Assembly (NCBI RefSeq): GCF_029227915.1
Contig: NC_079882.1
Coordinates: forward strand, 12,090,001-12,154,000
Origin: Hydractinia symbiolongicarpus
Lineage: Eukaryota > Cnidaria > Hydrozoa > Anthoathecata > Hydractiniidae
Length of the DNA stretch: 64,000 nucleotides
Direction of reading: 5' to 3'
The notes under the pieces are model-generated. The model made no database searches, was not told the DNA's origin, and saw only the letters and a list, made by a program, of their open reading frames with translations. How positions within the stretch are numbered: the first letter of the stretch is position 1; each line of letters starts with the position of its first letter. A program made the translations under genes and the position numbers. Below are positions 25,801-38,162 of this stretch, piece by piece.

Positions 25801-28339
25801 GAAACAGTATTTCACCCATGGAGATGAACGTCATGATCATATGAGAAGAGAGCGGGGTAATTTTCTTTTTTAACATTTAAATCCTTGCCATAAAATCTTA
25901 TTTTTTCATCAATAACTATATTTTCTCTTTTGAAATTCATAGATGCTAATGAACCAACATATACCTGGAGTGGTCATTTACCTCCAAAAATTTACAAGAA
26001 TCCAATTTACTCAAATAAAGTGTTTCTTGGTGGAGTACCGTGGGATATAACAGAAGGTAACCACATAGTGAAAATATTCAAAAAATGTATTTTAATGTTG
26101 TTTGTGTTGAATTTTTGCACCAAGTTTATCATACTTTTTTTGTTTAGCTGGATTACAACAGGCTTTCAGACCTTTTGGTGCATTAAATATCGAATGGCCA
26201 GGAAAGGATGGAAAACATAGTAGACACCCTCCTAAAGGTATGGTAATTAAGGAGAGTTGAACATTTAAATCTTTTTTTATAAAACCAAATGCTTGGAAAG
26301 CATTAGTACTTGTGTTTTAAGAAATAATCCCTTAAGAGATGTAACACCATCCTGCTTTGAAATTAAAATTCTCAACATTTTGATAATGATTGAATTGGAA
26401 CAGGCAAGGTATTGTGTTGTGTAGAAATGAATGCTATTTTAATCATTTATGCAGGGGTGAGCATACCTTCATGATATTGTATCATAATGTTGTCATGTTT
26501 GTCTTGATGTCCAATAATATGTATCATTATGGCGACAAAATTTAAAGACCTTTTTCTAACTGTCAAAAAAAAGTCACTCCTTAGCAACTTAAGTTTTTTT
26601 AATTTGTGTGATATGTCATGCAAGAACAGAAATTTGCTAGTGTAATTACAGTTTTATCTCTTCAAATATGTATTAATTGGTATATTTAAACTCCACCTTT
26701 TTTGAAATTTTGTAACTTAAACTCATAAAAAAACTGAGTGTACAAATTTAAAACAGTTCATCTTTGAATCTAATTTAAATTGAACGTTTCTCTGGGGAAG
26801 TTAATATTAACCATTTCTATGATAAAATAATGTTTTGAATGCATGTGCTGTTGAGTGTGCTTGGGAAAGCAAAAAAAATCTTGCATACCTTTGCATTGTG
26901 TTGTTAATTGCCCAGCATGCTACGTAGTGTGCTTTTCTGCATCAGGTTAAAAATAAATTAGGTTTCCAGGTCATACTATCAGGCTTATTAAGATGAGTAA
27001 TAATGAGTGGGCAAGTACATGTGGTACAATGTAAAGCTTTACTGAGTCTTTTGTGTAGCTTTTGTATCGTTTAAAAAACCCCACTTTCGCCGATGCAATG
27101 TTATGTTAAGTCATATTGTATTGTTTAAAACTCTATTTTTTACAATGCCATACCATGTTAAATAGAGATTTATATTTTTAGGTTATGTTTACCTTCTGTT
27201 TGAATCTGAGAAATCCGTGAAAGGTTTACTTGCTAATTGTACTCATGATTTCACCAACGGGGGAGACTGGTATTACAAAATATCCAGTCGAAGAATGAGA
27301 TGCAAAGAGGTACATGATAGATGCACTTTTTTGTATTTTTAACCCATTTTAGGGTGGGAGATGGGGTGGTATTTTGCATCTTGTTGTTATTAATTTGACG
27401 TCATTTTTCCCCAATTTTTGCAACATATCAATTCATATGTTTGTCTAATTTGTCTTCAATAAGTCAAGGACAAGTATAACTAGATCGGAACAAATAAATA
27501 AAATTTATGAAAATCTGCGTGAGGTGGTATGTCAGACTATCCACGCGCATTTTAAAACTGTATTTTTGATACCATTTTGTCGTTTTTTCAGGTTCAAGTT
27601 ATTCCATGGGTGTTGTCTGACAGCAACTTCGTAAGAACTGCATCTCAGAGACTGGATTCAAGCCGCACTGTATTTGTGGGAGGATTGCATGGTATGATAA
27701 ATGCAGGTAGGTGTAATGACATGTGTGATAGGAAATAGAGCGTTAATTGAGTTCAGATTAATTGACAAGTTGTCAATCATTTTTTGCAGTCAAGGAAAGA
27801 CATGATTACTATTTTGTGCTAGTGTTAAGATGTGTCCATGATATTTTTATTACTAAAATCCTGTTTTACATTTTTTTAGAGGCGTTATGTCAAATAATGA
27901 ATGATTTGTTTGATGGTGTTATTTATGCTGGCATTGATACCGACAAACACAAGTACCCAATAGGTGAGGTCTTTTATCTATTCACGTTTTTTTTACCTAG
28001 CTCGAAATTTGTTTTTCTAACATTTATTATGTTTATCGTTCAGGGTCCGGCCGTGTGACTTTCAACAATCACCGCAGTTTCATGAAAGCTGTACAAGCAT
28101 CCTTCATTGAAATTAGGTCACCAAAGTTCACGAAGAAGGTTCAGATAGATCCTTACTTGGAGGATGCTATGTGCAGTCAATGCCATATCAATACAGGGCC
28201 GTTCTTTTGTCGGTCCTCAGAATGTTTCAAATACTTTTGTCACTCCTGTTGGCATTGGCATCATTCAATTGATAACTTAAGATTGCACCGACCGCTGACC
28301 CGTCACAGTAAAAATTCGGAATCTTCTTCGATGTCTTAA
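16809..28339 (+). CDS. cpeb1: Cytoplasmic polyadenylation element-binding protein, CPEB1/Orb class (ten exons, 730 aa)
   Basis: RNA-binding regulator that holds CPE-containing mRNAs silent and later promotes their polyadenylation in oocytes and neurons. Exons by eye: 16809-16841, 21119-21233, 22353-22771, 25058-25856, 25943-26056, 26148-26237, 27182-27309, 27592-27706, 27880-27963, 28044-28339. The sum, 2193 bases, is in frame throughout. Residues 1-455 are low-complexity and Ser/Pro/Gln-rich with a charged repeat ([19 protein letters not shown]). RRM1 is about 481-570 ([19 protein letters not shown]), RRM2 about 592-675 ([18 protein letters not shown]), and the ZZ zinc domain follows with C676, C679, C688, C693, C698 and C701. 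The C-terminal half is near-identical in pattern to vertebrate CPEB1. Exon 1 (11 codons, then a 4.3-kb intron) is the least certain part. Confidence 0.95.
18859..19132. repeat. Fold-back element, CCTCGTCCCCAGG family, copy 2
   Basis: Left end AGCAACCTCGTCCCCAGG (18859), right end CCCTAGAAACGAGGTTGCT (to 19132), inverse of each other with a few mismatches. At 274 bp it is the longest copy in this window. ACATCTTG occurs after the left end and CAGGACATCTTG again near 19058, hinting at internal duplication. No ORF. Confidence 0.55.
20896..20931. repeat. Perfect 16-bp hairpin in CPEB intron 1
   Basis: GTTTACATCCGAATAC (20896-20911), loop GCAA, exact inverse GTATTCGGATGTAAAC (20916-20931). The core ATACGCAAGTATT is repeated directly at 20938-20950, so the loop region has been duplicated. 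Function unknown. Confidence 0.75.
21747..21852. repeat. Fold-back element, CCTCGTCCCCAGG family, copy 3
   Basis: AGCCTCGTCCCCAGGGCATT at 21747 pairs with TTCCTGGGGACGAGG ending at 21852. It lies in CPEB intron 2. The GGGCATTTT extension is shared with the copy at 40930, placing these two closest within the family. Confidence 0.6.
22772..25057 (+). other. CPEB intron 3 (2.3 kb)
   Basis: AT-rich intron with no further gene or clear repeat seen. The ORF at 23454-23642 is chance coding capacity. Confidence 0.6.
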
Positions 28340-31300
28340 ATTTAAACCTGCATGCTTTTGCATCAGTTATAAACAAAAAAAAATGAATTTTGAGCGTTTT
28401 AATATTATAAATAATTCTTAAAATGTTAGTTACTAGGATTTATTTCTTTCTTTCTTGGTCTTAATGAAATGTTTCATGCATGTAATTAAAAACAGATCTG
28501 AAGACTTTCATGCTTAAATTATCTTGTTTGCTTGTTTTTAATTAACATGTATTTGGCTTTCAGATTTTTATCTTTTTTTTCCTATATATGAAAATTTTCC
28601 CCATTTACTTTTGCTTTTTATTTGTCATAAATTTCAGAGTGGCGTATTTTTACATTCGGAAATAGGAATGTAAGAATTCTAAAAGACTTAATATAAAATA
28701 TTGGCTACATGTCAATTTTAAACAAAAAGTATAAAAAAACATGTACGGAAATTACGAAATTCCTGTTATTAAATTATTTTTTAGGTAAAAAACAATTTTG
28801 AAAGATTAGCTACAATTCGAATCATATTTTTGATTAAAATTTTTTTTGGTTTCATTCCACTAATACTTACGAAGCTCTTCGAAAGTAAAACAATTCCAGT
28901 AACCAAAATATATTTATTAATTTCTTCATATCTAATATCAGGCTGAGAAAAAATATTGTTCAGCTTTGTGTATATTATTTTTAGTTTATTTCTTCAGAAG
29001 TTTTTACGAGAATCCATTTTTTACTTATTTTTATTATAGAGAGAAGTTGAATATATTCCTTTCACTTATTTATTTATTTACTCACTGTTTAGTGTCAGCC
29101 ATGTTGGAAGTTCGTGGCTATATTTTATAGTGGTATAGTTAAGTAATTATGTTAATTTATGCATTATATAGTTCGTTATAATTTTTTGACCAATGTCTTA
29201 CTTGTTATGAGAAATAAGTAACTATTTTGTACCATTATATGGGAAGCCATGAAAAAGTTTTTATAATAAGAAAAGTGGAACCCCAAAGTAAAACTTGACA
29301 TTTTTGTTCTATTTGGAGAGGTTGCGCTGTGGAAGTTTCTTTAAGATTTCTTCCGTGAAAAAAAGCAAACTGCTTGTCTTATAGATGTCGGTCCTTAGAG
29401 AAAGGGAAACAAACCGGTTGAAAATTAGCGGGAAACTAAAGTTTTTGCTGAAAAGCTTCAGAATTTTTTTTCTTTTAAAAACTTATTTAATATTTTTGTC
29501 CTGTGAAGAGTATCATCTAAAGAAATATTTTTGTGCAATTTTTAGTTTGTTTTTAAGCATTTTAGTGTATTATGTTGAAAGATTTTTTATTAACTTATAT
29601 ATACATGTTATAAACATTCGTTCAGCAGTTTTGCAACGCCCCCTGACTATATTACAATTGGATTATGAACTAGCACTAGTTAGTAAATTTTCAGGGGGTT
29701 GTTGTAAACAAATAAGTTGAATGATTTTTAAACATCGTGTTGTGCTTCAATGTAGGTCAGTTATAAAAAGTATTTTTATGTAGTATTTTTAAGAGTTTAG
29801 AGATTTTGCCTGTTAATACGGAAAAGTGAAGACCTTTCTTAATCGCAAACGGAACACAGACGATCTATATTTCTGTAAATTCCGCCAGCTCTAATTTCAA
29901 AAAACGCGCGAAAGCTCAAACCTGACAAGGCGAAAAAATGACGCTATATCGCTTACAGAGGCTTATCTTGTAATATGTAGCGGAAGGTCTTGTGATCATC
30001 TTATTCTGTGGTATCTTCGAGTTGCTGACGTAGAATTTTTTTAATAATTTTGTATATTAGAATTTTTAACACATTTTTTTAGTTTTGAGCAAGGATATAT
30101 ATTTAGCATTTTATTTCGATGTTATCTTCCGCCTTTCTTTGTTCTTAAATTCTCTAAACTTCAATTATAATAGTTGAAATTCTTTCTTAAAAATAGTCTC
30201 TTTGCCCCTAACTATTTTGTTTAAAATGAAAATTATTTCACATTTAAACGCATCATAGCCCTTGCGTAACTAATGCACCAAACCCATGTCACTTATAACA
30301 TAGTTATTAGCTTACTGCTGAGCTTCAACGAGTCCTAAACTCTGTTTTACTTCTGCTTCGTGCAAGGAGTCAAATTTGCGGTACTCTTTCTAGTTTTGTT
30401 TTGTTCTTTTTTCTTTGTAAATAACAACTTTTTATTTTAATTTTAAAAATTGTAATGCTATAATATTATGTACACTTTGTTTTATCCACACCTTAATGTA
30501 CTTTTTAATATTTTAAATGCATGGTCTTACGTGCTAAGATCTTATGACGTCTTTTCGTTCCATTTGTATAATGGGTATGTATAGTATAATTCGAAAAAAT
30601 CTTCATAAAAGATTTAGTCCATTTTTTTTCACCTGAGCATTGAATTTCCAGCTAAAATCAGACGTAACAATACTGTTTCTAACATTGAACTTGCGGCCTC
30701 AGTTTTAACCAATAGAAACTATAAATGGCGATCTACGAAATAATTAAAATGCTTGCTACTTTAGACAATAAGTCTTAACAGACTTATCATGCGGATCCTA
30801 TGTAAGAGAAACTACTTTTGTTGAAATAAAATACATGTATTTTTTTAATATAAGTAACTCGACTTTTAACCTGATCCTTTGCTGCTAAATGCGTAATAGA
30901 AAAGTTTTTTAAATGTTTCTTAACAGTAAATGGAAAATCTTCATTGTTACCTAATGGCCTAAATAATTATCTAGTCAACTGAGGTAAAAAAGCTGTTGTC
31001 TAATTAAGTATTAAGTACATTTTGAAAACTGCACTGCAAAAAATAAATTTGTAGCTTGTATCATGCTCAATATTTGTTACAGTTGCTTAGAAATTTTGCT
31101 GATTTTAGTACAGTTGCTTAAGTTAACTCCAAAATCTCAATAATAACACAGCGAGTAATTAACGTTGGGACATCTTGACAGATTTAACGAGGGTAGCCCT
31201 TTCAAAAATCTTCCTCAGATGAAAAAGCACTCCTCTGGTAAATTGAAAAATTAGTAGACTTAGAAAAACCGATTATAATCTTTTGAGTTCTTGAATAATA

Positions 31301-32213
31301 AGTCAAAAAAATTGCTAGGAGTGATTTTCAGCAAAAGAAGTTTGAATTCGGTTGACAAATCAGGCTTGGCAGCACAAGATTTAATGTGGATACTCAAAGC
31401 AACGTCAAAGTGTACGGCAAAATGTTTAAAAATAGAAATTTTTGAAGATCAAACCGGCTATTTTTTAAAAAAATTTCAAGACAAAAAAGCTGACATCAGC
31501 ATAAAAATGTCGATTTACATCCTTTTTTAGGCTTTATTTGATGTGAGAAAATCTGGTCTGAGAAATGCACAAAATGTTTTAAAAACCCATCATCCTGTGT
31601 TGGACTATTTAGTACCGGCTCTTCTTGAACGGTTATAGAACTATTCCTGTGACACTCGTGATATGACCCTTCTCCTTGGCTAGCAGACTAATTTTATCCT
31701 TCCGAAAATTTTAAGATTTAATGTACTTTTAATGACCGATGAAATCTCCAATCCCGAATAATCTTCTACGTCAATATTCGATCATACTCTCAAAGCATAA
31801 TGTCAAAAATAAATAACACCCTTAAGTGTTTTGTTGAAATGGGTTAAATTCAAAACGATAAAAAACTTGTAGACTTTTGCGAAAGAAACTTAATGACATT
31901 TTATTGCAATTTTACACGCTATTCCAGGACCCTTTAAACAAAACCCCATGCCTATCGCGAAACATAATTCTCGCAAAAGAAGTATCGAGAATGACCATGG
32001 ATCCACTAGCGAAAATTATTGTTCTACGGCTTTAGCCAATAGAACTTTAAAATGGCCTCCTTTTTTGTCGCCGTTTTTACTACCGAGACTAGTGAAGCAG
32101 ACAGGATACCAGTCTAGTGTAGCGGTACGGAAATATTAGTTCTTGAGTGTTATAGCAACAAACTATATATTCCTATTATTTTAACAAATTAATTATTTTG
32201 CATTATTACTTTA
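28340..32213. other. CPEB 3' UTR and intergenic DNA
   Basis: AT-rich and without a recognisable gene. U-rich stretches resembling CPE sites (TTTTAAT near 28397, TTTTTAATTAA near 28534) follow the CPEB stop, which would fit self-regulation, but such words are expected often in AT-rich DNA. ORFs at 29385-29720, 31291-31530 and 31948-32139 have no family features. Confidence 0.5.
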
Positions 32214-32784
32214 CAGTGCCGCAACCACAATTGCCTATAAAGCCTATAAACGGCCTATAAAGAAAAATTACATATATAAAGTTCTCTTTATAGTTCTCTC
32301 TATAGTGGCTACCCGAGGCGCCCCCATGGTGGGCGCTGAGTGTGAAATTTTTAAATTTTACATCTCTAGATTGGCAAAAATACCCATCCAGACGTCAACA
32401 ATCTCATGGTTGAATGTTAAAAATCACGATGAATGTTTAGATATTTTAGTAATTCAGAAAAACTGCATTGTTTAATTGGCATCAAAATTAAATTTAGATA
32501 AAAATTTTTCATCAGAAACCAAAAGGTAGAAAGAGATATATACATATTTACATTACACGATTACAATAATATAAAAAATGATAAGAACACTAGAAATTTA
32601 TAGGGTGCTGGACACTAAATCTCTCTCTCTCTCTCTTTTTCTCTCTTTCTTTCTGTCTTTCCTTTTTCTTTTCTTTTTTCCTTCTTTCTTTCTCTGTTTT
32701 TCCTTTTCTTTTATTTCAGTAGGAAAATTATTCGGGGGGGGGGGGGGGGGTCGTTCCCCCTGACCCCACCGCTGTTACGGCACT
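32214..32784. mobile_element. Candidate non-autonomous DNA element with AGTGCCG(C/T)AAC ends
   Basis: Left end CAGTGCCGCAACCA (32214), right end GTTACGGCACT (to 32784), inverse with one mismatch. ACTTTA flanks both sides (32208-32213, 32785-32790) as a possible target duplication. CAGTG-type starts recall hAT elements, but those normally duplicate 8 bp, so the class is open. The interior holds a pyrimidine-rich simple repeat (about 32619-32718), a run of 17 G (32734-32750) and repeated CCTATAAA words; no transposase. Confidence 0.45.
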
Positions 32785-32790
32785 ACTTTA

Positions 32791-34786
32791 TGTTCAGTTG
32801 GTTTAGTTAGTACCAAGCAAGCTGCAACAGATTACCTTTAAGTGGAATTTACCGAAGCTAGTTTTGTATTTCGTACAGCGAGTTTCAACAGACTAATTTT
32901 TTTTTAATCTAGGTTTCATAAAACAGTGTTTACAAACTTGAACTCCTTTTTCTAGTTTCATATTTTTCATTCTCTTTTGCTGTGAAATAATTATTATTAA
33001 CGTGAATATTTTTTTCTGCACAATTAACTAAAGCAAATGTTCCTCTATAGAGAATTACCAAATCAGTAATACACCGTAGAGGAACTTCCTGCCGAAACGG
33101 CTGGTTAATTTTTTTTAATTTCGCGATTTTTCGACTCACGAAAGTTTCTTTCAATCTTTTTCTCATGGTCGGGGAATTTCACTTCTTCGATCATTGTGGG
33201 ATTACATAAATTCACCCACCAAAAGTTTAAATGTACACGATTTTTATATAATCAACTTAGAATTTCAGTCACATTTCAAGTTACTTTTTTTTCGGTTAAT
33301 ATCTAGATATAAAGTTGCTTAATGGTTGCGTGATTTTCTTTGATCAAATTTTCAATGTTAAGAGAAAATACGAAAAGAAGTCACTGTTTTGAAGCTAAGA
33401 AATAACAGATTAATTAAAAAGGATCATAAATGTTTCTATTCTTCACTCTCTTCGTTGCCATCTTCATCTCTATCTTTAATTTCTCTGTCTTCCTCGTCTG
33501 ATTGGGGTAAAACATCAACTGTTTTCATTTTTTAGTTTAAAGAATTTCTTATACTCACCATTGTACGAACTGAAGTTGCTTGATAATTTTTCAAATCATG
33601 TTCAGTTGCTTATACACGAGTTGCTTATAAAAACAACAACTTTATCTTACTTAATAAGTAGTCATGTTGCAAAGGTTGAAATTTGGATAAAACTGAAGCA
33701 AGTAGTCAGGTTAAAAAAAACCGACCACAAAATATTTTAATAAGAGAAGAAAAAGTATTTTAAAGGACTGTTTTTCTAAGCAGATGAACCTTTCGTAAAA
33801 TTTAAGTTTGACCATGGCAACTAGTTTTTAGCGGTAGCACATTAGAATCTACGCGCAAATTTTTTAAGAAATTCGTATCTATTTGTAACTATTTTCGACA
33901 GTTAACTTTCGTGAAAAGACATTTTGTAATGATATAGACTTGATTTTTTTTAGAAAAGTATAACGGACAAGGTTTTATGCTACGGGTACAACTAATTAAA
34001 AACGAAAAAATCGAGTTGCATAACAACACAAGATAATATTTTCGTTTTTATGAATTGTTCTTCGAAAATCGTTTAAACTTAACAATGTATAAAATTAAAA
34101 CTAACATAAAAATCAACTGGGAAAGATTTCAAACATAATACTAATACGCTCATGATAACAAGCTTACGCCTTTTGCAGACAAAACGTTCCTTACCATAAG
34201 TCTTCACATACTGTACTACGTTAGTTATTTCTGGATTCATAAAACAAAAGAAGCAACGATAAAAAACACAAAACAAAATGTATACAGAAGAACTCTCTGG
34301 AATTAAAAAAACTCATAAAAACTATGTAATAAACATCTCTTTATAAATATAAATATATATAACATTTCTCTGAATAAATATTTCATACCTTAAAAAAAAT
34401 GTATATATATAACCTGGTTTAAAAAATATTATGCACTTCTGAAAAAGAATTTCATAAAACGTTTGCCTAAGAACTACTAACTATATGCAAAATGGGATTT
34501 CTACAGATCATGGGACAAAAAAAATGGCAAATTGGGATGAACAAATGATGGATGGGGTAGATGAGAGTAATGGTTGGGGCAGATGAGAGAAATGGTTGGG
34601 TAGATACGAATAACGGGTTAGATAGGCCATATACAAGGGATAGCTAAAAGGACAGATACAATCGGGAAAACTTAAGTTCTTGCAATAAAATCAACTAACT
34701 TCAAACACAGTTGAACTGAACCGAAACTTTAAAAATAAATTTTCAAACTTTAAGCTATATGACATTTTATTCTTACCAATATCCAT
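32791..34786. other. Intergenic; 3' flank of the unknown minus-strand gene
   Basis: No gene recognised. Three degenerate 22-bp tandem units (GGATGGGGTAGATGAGAGTA-type) lie at about 34551-34615, within the probable 3' UTR of the minus-strand gene ending at 34787. Confidence 0.45.
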
Positions 34787-37700
34787 TTATTCTCCAAAAT
34801 CTAAGGTGATTGGAACTAATTCTTCTTCCGCAACAAAAATCTCCTCATTCTTAACACTGTATACACGATATTTAGATACATTCTCTTCGTTATCGTTGAT
34901 GTGCATTGAATTGTTATCGATGGTTTTTGTTTCAGATGTTAACTCATGACCTACCTCTTTAGATCGTTGAGTGGATGTATTAAACTCTTCTTGTTGACAC
35001 TGCACTGTAAACATTTCCGGAGGTTGTGAAATAACAACAACTTGCAGCAGTTCGTCAATATCTATTTTTGGTATCGGGATTGTCTCGGGTTTAGTGCGAG
35101 TCTGTGGAGGAGATAAACTAAGCCGGTGAACTACTTGTGACAACGGGAGCTCGTCCTCACTGGAAAATTCACCAGTACCAGTACCAGTTTTTTCTTTTTT
35201 CTTTTTATGCTGTTTTAAAGGATGCAATCGACGCTGTGGTTGTTTAATTCTTTTTTTCTTACACCTGAATGCTGCTTGAGAACATTCTAGTGCAATTGGT
35301 ACCTTAATCACCTTTCGTTTTTTTGGTCCTTTAAAAGAAGGAGAAACAATTGTTTTGATTTTTTTCTTCCTTTTGACGTTACGCGATTCTTTACTTTCAA
35401 ACAGAGGATCAATTCCTTTCATGACAGTTGGTTTAGTTGTCTTTCTATCAACACTGTCAATATCGTCGACATTATTTTGACTTAATAACGAATTCCAGTA
35501 TGTTCTGAATTTTTTTTTTTCGATAAGCTCAATGACAGTTGGTATTTTTTTATTAAAAGTTTTACTTTGCAGTATGTTGGATCTGGTATGGACATATTTA
35601 TCAGCATCAGCAATTTGTCTTGATTTTTGAATTTCCTTCGCCATTATCGTTTTTAAGGAGTCAGTAAGTCCATTACTAGAATCTACCTCGATTGCTTTAT
35701 CTACGACAGCCTGTGTAAAAGTTTTTTTTGTGCAACTATTTAAATCACAATGACTTCTAGCTGGCAAGGAAATCGGGCTAAGGCAATTCGTGATGCCTCC
35801 ATTAGACATGCTCTCCAGGAATGTTTCTTCCGCACTTGAATAGAGGCTTGATAACTTTTTAGGAGTGGACGTTTCCATTGCATTTGTAGTTGATGTCAAT
35901 TCAGGCATTGAAGGACCTGTACCACACGCCTCTTGCTCGTTATTGTTACAATCAATTTTAGGTTTTAGACTATCGCCTCCTTCTGCAAATTTATCAATAT
36001 CTGCATAAAAAACATCGCTGTTTCGCTTTCGCAAACTCATCACATGTTTTGACTTTGGATTCGGTATCATAATTCGTCTTCTCTCTATGTGTATGCAGGT
36101 TTGGCTTTCCTCAGCTATACAACATATGCCACACCTTAAACAGCTGGAGTCATCCAGAAAGACATCATCTAAAAACAACAAACAGAAAGGGATCAATCTT
36201 ATGAAAAAATATTTGCCTGACAGGCCCGACTTTTATATTTGGACGTAATAATTAAACCAGTCTTTCTATTTTACGTCGGCAGTCTGTAATTGCCGAGCAC
36301 AATACAAATGTGAAAAAAGTTTAATATAGGTACATGAAGGATGACTTTAACAAGAAAAAAGCTATGAAGATATAAATACAGGAATTTGAGAACGTTATCA
36401 TACCTTTTAGATTCATATTCTCTTCCTCATGTATCCAAGTTCTTGGAACAACTTTTGTTGACTGTTCTTTCCACAAGCCAACCATACCCTGATTTTTACC
36501 ATGACATAAATAAGATGGTGTTATCGCGCATGGGACTTTGCTCTTGCTGGGCCGATTGCCACTATCTTTCTTTTTTCGCTTTCGGTTTTCTTTATTGGAA
36601 ATGGCTTTTCCACACTGTGTATCAGGCAAAGCTGTTTTCAATATATTTTTTGAAGAAAAATTGTTGGCATTATTTGCAATTTTAGTGTTAACAGATAAAT
36701 TCACAGAAACACTTTTTGCTGTTTTTGGTGGACTTTTTAAAATATGGTTTTTAGATGTTATTATATCACATGGGATTGTGTTTGCAATATAGTTAAAGTT
36801 GCTGTCACTTTTCTTTGTTTCAAATAAACAAGATGGTGGAGATGCTGCACTGTCCACATTTCTTTTTAGGATGTTTTCAGCAAAATGCAAATACTTTTCA
36901 GGCAACACTTTATTGTGTGATTTTCTTAAGAAAAATGCATCACTATTTACAGTAGGCAATGTCACTGTTTGTGATACTTCAGTCTTATCACATGGTCCTG
37001 GCTTGTTTGCCATTGGAATACTATTAGGTGGTTGAAAAATAACTTCACTTTTTTGCCATGTTTGATTTGCTGCACAATTGTATGAATTGTTACTTTCTAT
37101 CAGCTTCGTATTGACAAAACTGTTTAAATTTGTATTGTTTTTCTTGTCACTAGAATGCGTTTCTAGAAACAGCATGGGATCAGAAACAGGAGGAAACAGC
37201 TGTTGCGAATACGAACTATTGATGTTTGTGGCAGGGTGATGAATGACGTTTGTTGGTTTAAAACTGCCATGAGTAATGACTGGTTGTAAATTTAATTTAT
37301 ACCTGGTTTGGTTTGTGAGGATTAACGGATGGTTACTGCATATGGGTTGAACAGATTGAATATGCTCCATTTTAAAATTATCTTGTTCTTCTTCACTGTC
37401 ATTATAAGTCCCATCATATAAATCAAATTTAGAAGGATCGACAGCTTGAATATTTAAACTGTTTGTATTATATGTCTGATTTAACTTTACTATATTCTGT
37501 TTACAATAAAACTCTGTTTTCTGTTGCTCCTGGTAATTACAAATTGGACTTACTGATTGTTTATAACATTGATGGTTGTAATAGGGCAGCGATAAGTTTG
37601 CCTGCTGGTAGTGATCTAAAGGAGATGTTCTTATTGCATACGTTTGTTTTTGTTGCATTGGTATATTGTTTGGTACTGATGGAAAATTCACAGATGCAGT

Positions 37701-38162
37701 AGGATAAAAAAAAATTTCTGATTTTTTAGGTAGTAACTCAGGTTTTATAGTTTTAGTTGAATCAAGTTTTCTTTTCTTTTTATTTTGATTATAGTCTATC
37801 ACAGGTACCACAACGGTACCTGCTGTACTGATGAATTTAGAGGCAACAATTGGTGAAACTTCATTATTGGTAATGGTGATCGTTTTAGAATTTGCGGTTC
37901 TATCCTTTAAATTGTTATTTTGGTCTAATAATTTATGTTGGTGTCCATTGGCAGGATTGTTGGCTTCAACATTCATTGATTTATTAAACATTGGTCTAAA
38001 ATTGCCTGTTTGTAACTCTTCACTGCTTAAAGATGCAAAACCACTATCATTTGATTTGTCTTTCTGTTGGAAAGCATGACAGTTTCGTTTGAACTGGTTA
38101 TTTATAGTAACTTCATCAAACATGGAAAAATATTCACTATTGATTGGACTAATAAGCTCCAT
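34787..38162 (-). CDS. Unrecognised large basic, largely disordered protein, probably nuclear (two coding exons, 1046 aa)
   Basis: Coding exon 1 is 38162-36404 and exon 2 is 36168-34787. The intron has a good donor (AAAG|GTATGA) and acceptor (GTTTTTAG|ATGATG), and the joined frame is continuous. The N-terminal half is Asn/Gln/Ser-rich. Basic clusters likely to direct it to the nucleus include NKKKRKLDS, NRKRKKKDSG, KRKKKIKT and KGPKKRKVIK. The only dense Cys patch spans the exon join: PSYLCHGKN, then VPRTWIHEEEN, then DDSSCLRCGICCIAEES. I cannot assign a family. An upstream non-coding exon is likely, since TTTTTAG precedes the start by about 40 bases. Length and coding-like composition make a real gene likely. 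Confidence 0.75.

Noticed and set aside
29385-29720. 111-aa ORF downstream of CPEB
   Set aside because: Hydrophobic, Phe/Leu-rich composition expected from AT-rich DNA; no motif or homology.
36150-36200. PHD finger of a KDM4-type demethylase in the unknown minus gene
   Set aside because: DDSSCLRCGICC superficially recalls the start of such a finger, but the following His/Cys ligands are absent and no JmjC domain is visible.
36386-38079. Plus-strand ORFs 36386-36685, 36538-36792, 36799-37035, 37463-37702 and 37831-38079
   Set aside because: They lie opposite the long minus-strand coding exon and are antisense shadows of it.
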